DNA from: Diplonema papillatum
Lineage: Eukaryota > Euglenozoa > Diplonemea > Diplonemida > Diplonemidae
NCBI GenBank assembly: GCA_030068145.1
Contig: JAPJBO010001044.1
Span: 1-64,000 of the forward strand
Direction of reading: 5' to 3'
Length of the DNA: 64,000 nucleotides
The notes beneath the pieces are model-generated. The model was given only the letters and a program-made list of their open reading frames with translations. It was not told where the DNA came from and did not search any database. Positions within the stretch are counted from its first letter, which is position 1; each line of letters opens with the position of its first letter. The translations under genes were made by a program, and so were the position numbers. Positions 10,920 through 20,400 of this stretch are shown in pieces.

Positions 10920-11783
10920 GGACTGGGCATGGCTGCGGGAGACGCTGCGGCGGCGGAGGCTGTGCTGCTGAGTTTTGGTTCCGGGGCCGCCCCGTCGCTG
11001 GGCAAGGTGCTCGCGGCGTGCCACAGCAGCGCGTCGGTCGCCCGGCTGAAGGCAGCCGGCGGGGCCGCGAGGGCCGAGTCCGACGACGGGCCCCTGCTGC
11101 GGGACGCCGCGAGGACGTGGCACGCCCTGTGGCGGAAGCGGCTTGCCGGCGTCCGCTGCGAGGAGCGGGAGCTGCGCGACGCGAGGCTGTCGCCCCACGC
11201 GACGCCGGAAGAGGTGCGGCACTACGCAAGGCGGGGCCACCAGCTGGCCAGGGACGAAGAGGCCGCTGCTCTCGGCGACGCGTTAATGGTCACACTGCGC
11301 GCGTTGTACCTACCTGACTGTGCGTGCTGGCACCCGTTGACCGTCGAACTCGTGGGCCAGTGGGCTTCCACCGCCGTGTCTCACGGCATGCGGCCGAAGA
11401 ATCTTCTTTTATTCGGGTATCTGGCGCGTGATTTGCACTTCCACCCTGGCTTGCCACCTTCGCCGTATCTGCTGTCGCCGTCTTCCCGGGAGGCAGTGTC
11501 CGCCCTGTGGGTGGTGGAGAGTGTGGGGCTGAGATGGCCGCTGGCCGTTGATCCTTCCGGTGTGGTGCGCGCCTGGTACGCCCGGCGGGGCTTCGCGATC
11601 GTGGCCATCGGGGAGAAGTCGGCTTCCGCGGCGCTGACCTCGGCGCGGTTGGGCGGCACGCGGGTGCTCCTGGAAGGGAACGCGCTGGATCTCGGGACCA
11701 GCACGCTCGCGCCGCTGCTCCCGCTGACAGAGCACTCGCACCCGGACTTCCGCCTGTGCGTCCGGCACGTCGGCCCGCCTCTG
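10920..11783 (+). CDS. Dynein heavy chain-like protein, exon with AAA5-type region
   Basis: This is an internal exon read phase 0 to phase 0, from acceptor '...ctcgtttcag' to donor 'ctg|gtatgc'; it encodes 288 residues. After an alanine-rich start, RDEEAAALGDALMVTLRALY resembles the dynein post-stalk segment (GD then hydrophobic then aromatic). ESVGLRWPLAVDPSGVVRAW matches the conserved RWPL-x-I/V-DP-x-x-q-A-x-x-W of the dynein AAA5 module. GGTRVLLEGNALDLGTSTLAPLL matches the G-x-x-V-L-L-E...LDP...P-L-L block, and HPDFRLCV the (N/H)PDFR-x-Y strand. In dynein heavy chains this module belongs to the motor ring that moves on microtubules. AAA1-AAA4 and the stalk would lie in upstream exons outside the window. 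The sequence is divergent, so a dynein-derived protein is possible. Confidence 0.6.
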
Positions 11784-12575
11784 GTATGCATCATTCAAGG
11801 GAAGAAGAGGGCCCGCAGCATTACAAGGCGGCGATCCCCCGCGAGACGAGCTCACCCGCCGGCCAGAGCGCCCGCTGCAGCACCAACTCCGGTGCCGCCA
11901 CTCACTGTAGCAGAGCCGCAACCTGCAGCGCGCCTCCGGAGCGACTTACGCCCGCGTAGCAGTGCGAAGAGAAGTCAGGAGACCGGAAACTCCCCGGAGA
12001 GATGGTCCCTGCACACTAACTCGTCTCTCTCTCTCTCTCTCTCATTCACCTTTCGGGGTTTTTTGTTGAACGGGAAACCACGCAGTCTTTTATTTTTGTA
12101 TAAGCACCTGCTTTGTAGGAAATGCTTGAGGAGACTGCCAGTTGCGATAGATCAAAGGAGGTAAATGTGCTGTAGTCCACACGAAACACAGGTAAATCTG
12201 GGTTTAGTAGTGTAGGCGTAAGCGTTCAACAAAAAAGACCCACTTTGTAGTTGTATTGTTTTCTCCCCCTCTAGCCTCCTTCGAAATGAGCACAAGGCAG
12301 TCCCTCGAGCATTTTTGAGGTTTTATTATCCGCAATCGAACCAGGTTGTAATAATAATCTAAGCACATACACACCTTCTCGCTCCCGATGCAGCCGACTT
12401 CCGCGGCCTTCTTAAAAGGTAGTAGCGATGGGTAGTAACAATGCAAACGTGTAAACACGAAAGAACGCTGGCAGCGTGTTTTGAGAGAAGATTGGCCTAA
12501 CGAGCATATTCACTCACTATCATCCACGAGCAGGCTGATCCTCCCTCGGCACGTACAAACAAACCCGCCTAGGTT

Positions 12576-12745
12576 TTGTTGGGCGACGCGTTCCACGTCG
12601 TCGACCCGGAGGCCGAGCGGTAGTGCCTGCAGGCCGTCCGGTCTCGTGGTTTCTCGCTCGGGTGGAGGGCACGGCTCTTCCCCTTCGGTTCCCGCCTCGC
12701 GGTGCTGCTGCGACAGCTGCCTTCGGTGGCATCTCAAAGCAAACT
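12576..12745 (+). pseudogene. Truncated copy A of the start of the 14483 exon
   Basis: The DNA 'ttttgttgggcgacgcgttc' and 'cgtcgtcgacccggaggccg' matches 14555-14640 with changes, including a TAG inside. It ends with 'ccttcggtggcatctcaaag' at the same junction as copy B, then runs into the minisatellite. Confidence 0.7.
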
Positions 12746-13690
12746 TTAGCTCTATAGACAAAGGTCACCCCGGAGACCCCGAATTCCCGGAATCTCAAGC
12801 AAACTTCAGCCCTACAAACAAAGGACACCCCGGAGACTCTGAATTCTAGCAAGTTTTAGCTCTATAGACAAAGGACACCCGGAGACCCTGAGCTCCCGGA
12901 ATCTCAAGCAAACTTTAGCTCTATAGACAAAGGTCACCCCGGAGACCCCGAATTCCCGGAATCTCAAGCAAACTTCAGCCCTATAAACAAAGGACACCCC
13001 GGAGACTCTGAATTCTAGCAAATTTTAGCTCTATAGACAAAGGACACCCGGAGACCCCGAATTCCCGGAATCTCAAGCAAACTTCAGCCCTATAAACAAA
13101 GGACACCCCGGAGACTCTGAATTCTAGCAAATTTTAGCTCTATAGACAAAGGACACCCGGAGACCCCGAATTCCCGGAATCTCAAGCAAACTTCAGCCCT
13201 ATAAACAAAGGACACCCCGGAGACTCTGAATTCTAGCAAATTTTAGCTCTATAGACAAAGGACACCCGGAGACCCTGCATTCCCGGAATCTCAAGCAAAC
13301 TTTAGCTCTATAGACAAAGGTCACCCCGGAGACCCCGAATTCCCGGAATCTCAAGCAAACTTCAGCCCTATAAACAAAGGACACCCCGGAGACTCTGAAT
13401 TCTAGCAAATTTTAGCTCTATAGACAAAGGACACCCGGAGACCCCGAATTCCCGGAATCTCAAGCAAACTTCACCCCTATAAACAAAGGTCACCCCGGAG
13501 ACCCTGCATTCCCGGAATCTCAAGCAAACTTCACCCCTATAAACAAAGGACACCCCGGAGACTCTGAATTCTAGCAAATTTTAGCTCTATAGACAAAGGA
13601 CACCCCGGAGACTCTGAATTCTAGCAAATTTTAGCTCTACAGACAAAGGACACCCGGATACCCTGAGTTCCCGCAATCTCAAGCAAACCT
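12745..13690 (+). repeat. Minisatellite, 109-bp unit made of two related halves
   Basis: The repeated halves are 'ggaatctcaagcaaacttca' followed by 'gccctataaacaaaggacac', and 'aattctagcaaattttagct' followed by 'ctatagacaaaggacaccc'. The standard unit is 109 bp with local variants. It resumes at 14095-14446. A related form is dispersed at 40476, 40848 and 50454. Confidence 0.85.
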
Positions 13691-14095
13691 TAGCTCCATA
13701 AAGATATTCCCCTCCCAACGCACAGACCGCGGCTGCGCACATCGACCAGAATTTCCACGTCGTGACGCTCACGCTTTCGCTCACCGAAAGCGCGGAGGTT
13801 TTGCTGGGCGACGCGCTGCACGTCGTCGACCCGGAGGCCGAGCGGCAGTGCCTGCAGGCCGTCCGGTTCTCGTGGACCAACGCGGCCGCGGTCGCGCACA
13901 GCCGGCGGCAGCTGGTCCGGCAGCTCGGCCAGCAGGCAAGCAAAGAGGCAGTATCCGCCACGCGCGCCGCCCTCTCCCGGAAAGAAGCCCTCTGGCGGGA
14001 CACGCGGGCGAGTGGCTCGGGTGGAGGGCCCGGCTCTTCCCCTTCGGTTCCCGCCTCGCGGTGCTGCTGCGACAGCTGCCTTCGGTGGCATCTCA
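13683..14095 (+). pseudogene. Truncated copy B of the 14483 exon, with its splice acceptor
   Basis: The copy includes the intron end 'aaagatattcccctcccaac', the acceptor 'gcacag' and the first ~100 codons (QNFHVVTLTLSLTESAEVLL onward). It is nearly identical to 14447-14800. It lacks 10 bp after 'gccctctggcg', which shifts the frame, and breaks off at 'ggtggcatctcaaagcaaac'. Both copies end at the same junction with the minisatellite, so exon fragment plus minisatellite was duplicated as one block. If spliced, it would act as a decoy exon. Confidence 0.8.
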
Positions 14096-14446
14096 AAGCA
14101 AACTTTGGCTCTATAGACAAAGGTCACCCCGGAGACCCTGCATTCCCGGAATCTCAAGCAAACTTCAGCCCTACAAACAAAGGACACCCCGGAGACTCTG
14201 AATTCTAGCAAATTTTAGCTCTATAGACAAAGGACACCCCAATTCTAGCAAATTTTAGCTCTATAGACAAAGGACACCCGGAGACCCTGCATTCCCGGAA
14301 TCTCAAGCAAACTTCAGCCCTACAAACAAAGGACACCCCGGAGACTCTGAATTCTAGCAAATTTTAGCTCTATAGACAAAGGACACCCCAATTCTAGCAA
14401 ATTTTAGCTCTATAGACAAAGGACACCCGGATACCCTGAGCATACC
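14095..14446 (+). repeat. Minisatellite, second block
   Basis: Same halves as at 12745-13690, but with a shortened variant 'ggacaccccaattctagcaa' seen twice (near 14233 and 14385). It ends directly before the intron end of the true exon. Confidence 0.8.
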
Positions 14447-14482
14447 TTAGCTCCATAAAGATATTCCCCTCCCAACGCACAG

Positions 14483-17400
14483 ACCGCGGCTGCGCACATC
14501 GACCAGAATTTCCACGTCGTGACGCTCACGCTTTCGCTCACCGAAAGCGCGGAGGTTTTGCTGGGCGACGCGCTGCACGTCGTCGACCCGGAGGCCGAGC
14601 GGCAGTGCCTGCAGGCCGTCCGGTTCTCGTGGACCAACGCGGCCGCGGTCGCGCACAGCCGGCGGCAGCTCGTCCGGCAGCTCGGCCAGCAGGCAAGCAA
14701 AGAGGCAGTATCCGCCACGCGCGCCGCCCTCTCCCGGAAAGAAGCCCTCTGGCGCGCTTCGGCGGGACACGCGGGCGAGTGGCTCCGGTGGAGAGCCCGG
14801 CTCTTCCCCTTCGGCTCCCGCCTCGCGGTGCTGCGCGCGTGCTGCTGCGACAGCCGCCTCCGGTGGGCGCCGGAGGAGGCGCAGCGGTGGTTTGATGAGG
14901 CGACGCGGGCCTGCCTGGTGCGGAAGGCGCGCCCGCCGGAGTCGGAGGCCGAAGCGAACGAGGAGGAAGCGAGCCTCCAAAGGACAGCCGCCACGGCCTT
15001 CGCCCACGAGGGACGCGCGCCGGCGTCGTTGTACGCGGACGTCGACTGCCAGCGCGGCATTTTGGTTCCTCCGCAGCCCGGTCCTGCTAGCGATGCTGCC
15101 GTCGGGTTGTTTCCCGCTGCCGCGGGCTTTTCTTCGAGTTCTTCGTCTTCTTCTTCTTCCCGGATTCCAGGGTTGACGCCGTCTGCGTTGTTTCCTGCTG
15201 GCGCGGGCGCTTCTTCTTCGTCTTCAGGTTCTGCTTCTTCCCGAATTCCAGGGTTGGCGCCGTCTGCGTTGCTTCCTGCTGATGCGGGCGCTTCTTCTTC
15301 TTCTTCGTCGTCGTCGTCATCGTTGTCTTCGTCTCGGATTCCAGGATTCACGCCGTCTGCAACCGGTCTTGCATCCCGGGCCCCGGAACACGGAAGCTGT
15401 TCCGACCCCGTTTCCGGGCCGTCCCCCCTCTTCCACCCTCGCCCCGGCAAGCCCAGCGGCGTGGCATTCGACCCAAGTAGCTCCGCCGCGGCGGCACCGG
15501 GTGTTTCTGCCGGTCCGCTCGCCGGCTGCGCCCAGCCGCGGCCGGCGTCTTCGGAGGCGGCGCAGTCGAAGTCCGGGCTGGGGGGGGTGTGCGGGGTGAA
15601 GAGGGCGCGGACGTCGCCCGCCGCGCTGTCTGCCGTTGCCGGGGGGGGTTGCGCGCCGTCCCGCGGGCAAGCCGGGCCGTTGCCTCCTTTGCCGTATACC
15701 GCCGAGTTGGGCGGCAGCCAGCCACCGGAGTTGAGGCCGGCGGTCCTTGCGTGTGGGGTGACGCGGCACTTTCTGCAGCACCCGGCCGCCGGCGTCCGCA
15801 CGAAGCTCATGGCGCACCTGCACGCGATGCTGCGGGCCGGCGCGGTACCGGCGTGCTGCTGGGGCGAGTTCCTGCGCCTCTGCCCGGCGGCGGCAGTGGA
15901 CGAAGTCGCCCTCACGCGGCGCGTCAAAAAGGCGCTGGCCGTCATGCTCTCGCAGCAGGCGATCCTCACACAGTTCCCTGCGGCCCCCGGCGACGTGGTG
16001 CCGCAGGAACAACCCGGCGCCGCCCCACCGCCCGACCGCCGCCAGCGGCAGCAGGCTGCGGCGGTGGCCAGCGGCAGGGCCGGTAGCCGCGTGAACGGAG
16101 CTGGCGACAAAAGGTGCGCAGGCAGCGGCAGCGAACTTGGCAGTGGCCGCGTAGATGGAACCGGCAGCGAAAGCCGAGTGGTCAGTGGCGGCGAACCTGG
16201 CAGTGGCTGCTTGAACGGAGCCGACGACAAAACGGGCGCAGTCAACGGCACCGAGCCTAGCAGTAGCTGCCTGAACGGTACCAGCGGTGAAAGCTGTGCT
16301 GTCAGCGGCAGCGAACCTGGCAATGACCGCGTGACCGGAGCCGACGACACAACGTGCACAGTCAACGGCACCAAGCCTAGCAGTAGCTGCCTGAACGGTA
16401 CCAGCGGTGAAAGCTGTGCTAGCGAACCTGGCAATGACCGCGTGACCGGAGCCGACGACACAACGTGCACAGTCAACGGCACCGAGCCTAGCAGTAGCCG
16501 CTTGAACGAAGCCAGCGGTGAAAGCTGTACTGTCAACGGCAGCGAACCTGGCAATTACCGCGTGAACGGAGCCGGCGGCGAAAGCCGAGTAGTCAACGGC
16601 GGCGAACCTGGCAGTAGCCGCGTGAACGGAGCTGACGACGGAAGGTGTGCAGTCAACGGCGCCGAGCCTGGCAGTAGCCGCTTGAACGAAGCCAGCGGTG
16701 AAAGCCGTGCTATCAACGGCAGCGAACCTGGCGAAAACCATTTGAACGGAGCCAGCGACGAAAGGCGTACAGGCACCGGCGGAGAACCCGGCAACGGCGG
16801 TTTGAACGGAGGCAGTTGCCACGCGACCACCAGCGTTCCGCCAGTGAACCCCGTGCTTGCCACCGTGGACGACAACACCAGCCATGCGGACACAGCGGCG
16901 GAATCCGCGGTCGTCACCATTGACGACCTTCCGAACCAAGGTTGCCTGCACAACATCGCGGCGGACCCCATCGACCCAAGCTGCCGCCCCGCAGAGCATA
17001 CCTCGGGCGACACTGCAGAGGCAGGCATGACTGCTGCAGCAACGACCCCGTCCAGCTGCCGTCTGGACGAAGGCCAACCGAAAAGCACCGCCGGCGAGGG
17101 CACCCACCCCTCCCGCGATACGCGAGATGGGGTCCAGGCTGCCGACGGCTCGATTCCGCTTTCTCGCGAGCCATCGCCTGGCGGTGGTGTGCACGGTTCC
17201 GGTGCGGGAGCGGCCACGGCGCACACAGCGCGTCCTCCTACGAATCCAGAGGCAGCGAGCTGTCCGGTAGCAGAGCAACTACCAGGCAGGGCAGACTCCC
17301 TTACGCCTTCTCCCGAGGGATCCCCCGGCGGCAGCTGCAGACCCGCTGCATACCCAGAGACGGCGGCCCCTGTGGCTTCGGGACAGCCGACGGGCCGTGC

Positions 17401-20400
17401 CAATGAAATGGAGGGGGGCAGCGTCCAGAAAAACTCGCCGGATCCTCGGGAAAACGACTGTCTCCACGCAAAACCGTCGGGTCCGAAATCCGAACTGCCG
17501 GGGGCCACAGGATGCGCCGCTTCCGATTCCGAAGCTGGAATCGGCCAGAGTTCTGCGTTGCCCACGGGGCGCGCTGCTGCCGAGCCGGCAGCCGTAAGCG
17601 TCGGTTCCTGCGTTTTGCCGCCGGCAGAGAAGGAACCGCAGGGTGCGCCGGATGATTCGGATGCTGGAGATGGCCGGAAGTCGGACCTGCCGATTCCCAC
17701 GGGATGCGCCGCTGCCGATTCCGAAGCTGAAAACGGCCGGAAATTGGAACAGCCGGATTCCACGGGGCGCGACGCTGCCGAGCCAGCAGCTTCAGGCGTC
17801 GATTCCTGCGGTTTACCGCCGGCAGAGAAGGAACCGCAGGGTGCGCCGGGTGGTTCAGATGCTGGAGATGGCCAGAAGTCCGACCTGCCGATTCCCACGG
17901 GATGCGCTGCTACCGATTCTGAAGCCGAAAACGGCCAGAAGTCCGAACTGCCCGGGCCAGCAGCGCCAGGCGTCGATTCTTCCGGTTTGCCGAGGAACGA
18001 AGCCGAGGGCGAGCTTGGCGATTCCGGCGCTGGACGCGAGCAGCAGAATCCTGCACTACCGAGTTCCACGGGGCGCGTCGCCGCCGAGCCGGCAACCTCA
18101 GCCGTCCAATCCAGCGATTTGCCGCCGGCGGAGAAGGAGCCACAAGGCGAGCCTGGCGATCCAGATGCTGGAGACCAGGAATCCGAGCTGCCGAGTTCTT
18201 CAACGGGGCTCGTCACCGAGCCAGTAAACGTAGATGACGCCGATTCCCGCGATTCGCCTGCGAGAGAGAAGGAGCCGCAAAGCGAGCCTGGCAACACCGA
18301 CGCTGAAGACGTCCTGAAAGAGTGCGCACATGATCGCACCGAGCAGGCAGATGATGTGCCGATGGCGGAACTTGGCGATAGCGGCACCCAAGAGGACTCT
18401 ACTATGCGCCACGCACACGGCGGCCCTGCTGAACAAACCGACGAGGTGATGGAGCAGCGTACAGATGTTCGTACCACGAAACAGGCTGATGAAGGGCCGC
18501 CGACGCAGCTTTTGGATAGCAACACCGAACTTGCACAGGCAGACGCAACGTTGTTGGCGCTTGCAGACGTCAGTGCCCCCGATCAACCAGAGATGTCAGT
18601 TGAACCGCACGCCACTCCTGATTCAATTGCGCCCCGTGGAGATGCCGTTCACCAGGCAGACGGGGACTCGCTCGCGCAAAGTACCGATGCTGCTGAACAG
18701 ACAGCAGATGAATCAGCTGCGCGGCGTGCAGACGCCGTTGTTGTGCCAGAAGGTGATCCGGTTGTGCCACGCTCGGATGCTCCTGAAGTGACAACAGATG
18801 AAGCACTCGCGCAGCTTGCAGAGGACATCCCTACGGCGTCGCATGCAACGGCAGGTAGCGCCCGCGAAAAGACAGCCGCGGAGCTGCAAGGCGCAGAAGA
18901 CGAGAAAGAGGCAGTCTCAGGAACGGAGGTGCATGCTGCCTGCGATGCTGTGGGACAGTCGGAAGGAGAGACGCAGTGCGCCGACAACGGCACTGTGCAC
19001 CAGCCAGAAGTTCCACACGCTGAAGGTGGCTCCACAGGCGAAAGCGCAGGAGAGCTGCCGCAAGCGCGCGGCGTTGAAGAGCAGACCGCCGAAGGCGATG
19101 CCCACGTCCAGATAGAAAAAGACTCTCCCGCGTTGCAATGCGCCATAGACGATGCCGTTGAGCTAGCAGGCAAAGAACCGTCTGCAGAGCCAACCGAAAG
19201 CGAAGCTGTTCCGACAGGGAAAGAGCCACCCACGTGCACCGAAGACAGCACCGCCGAGCTGGCGAAAGAAGAGCCGTCTACACAGCGACCTCAGCACGGT
19301 ACCGAAGAGGAGACTGCCGAAGGCAATCCCGTCGATCAGACAGGGAAAGAATCTTCCGCGGGAGTGCGGGCCGAGTGCGTTGCTGTGGCGCCAGCAGACG
19401 AACCACTTGCCACAGCTCATCCTACCGCTGAAAGTGGACCTGTCGGAAATAAACCGCAAGGCACGGATGCCGACGCTCATCCAGTTGAAAAACTGTCTGT
19501 GAAGGAACAAACAGAAGGCGATGGGGAACCTTCTCCCATCGCACAGCCTACCACCGAAGGTGGTGTTCCAACCCGTGAAGGCGCCGATGGAAGTGCCGGT
19601 GAGCGGGCGGCAGAGAAACTGTCGACGGATGAAGAAGTGTCCCCGACGCCACCTACCACCGCAGCAGGCCAGACAGAAGCGCCACTAGCAGACGGCGTAG
19701 TTGACGAAAGGGCAGAAGAAGCGCAACACGACTTGGCAAACGAGGAGCTCTCAAAGGGACGCGCAGGCGATTCTACTACTACATCTGTTGTTGACGAGCA
19801 AGAAGAACCCAAAGAGGACACCAGCGAACAGACCGCGGCGGCGACAGTCACGGATCAACGTTGCAGCGCTGCAGAAGAGGAGCAAGCAGCAAAGGATCCC
19901 GCAACAGCTAAAGAAGACGAGCCCGAAAAAGACGCCGTCGCGCACACCGAGGCTCCGTTCCCAGCCTCCTGCACTGGCAAACTGACAGACGAGGAGCTCT
20001 CAAAGGGCTGCGCCGATGACTTAACTGTCCAGCCATCAAAACCACTAGGCGAGTCGGAGGTAGCCGGCAGCACCGAAGAGATAGGATGTAGCCTCCAATC
20101 CGGCACCGTCGAACCTGCAGCAACCACCGTCAACCAGACACAAGACACAGCAGAAGACGGCACTGCTGGCCAAATTGAAGGACAACGCGAAGCCGGCAGC
20201 GCCACCAATCATACCGAACACGCGCACACCGCCGGTGGTACCGGCGAAGTGGCGGGAGAAAACCGTGTTGAAGACACCGCAGAGCAGACAGAAGGAGTAC
20301 CTACCGCGAGCGGCACAGCCGAAGCCGGAGTTCACGACGGCGCCCGCGCCCCCGTCGAAGTGGCTGGAAAAGGACCTGATAACGGCGGCACGACCGAGCT

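Larger units (their letters stand above)
11784..14482 (+). other. Inferred intron, phase 0, filled with minisatellite and exon copies
   Basis: The donor is 'gtatgc' at 11784 and the acceptor is 'cctcccaacgcacag' ending 14482. Joining the two exons gives HVGPPL then TAAAHIDQNFHVVTLTLSLT. This continues the dynein AAA5 pattern, in which a V-T-L-x-N/L-x-x-T strand is followed by L-x-x-x-L-L-G. A (CT)n run lies at 12029-12048. The open frame past 11783 to 12164 is therefore probably read-on into the intron. Confidence 0.55.

Noticed and set aside
11784..12164. C-terminal extension of the dynein-like exon to 12164
   Set aside because: It turns basic and proline-rich, then enters a (CT)n run. A GTATGC donor at 11784 joins in phase to the next dynein-like segment.
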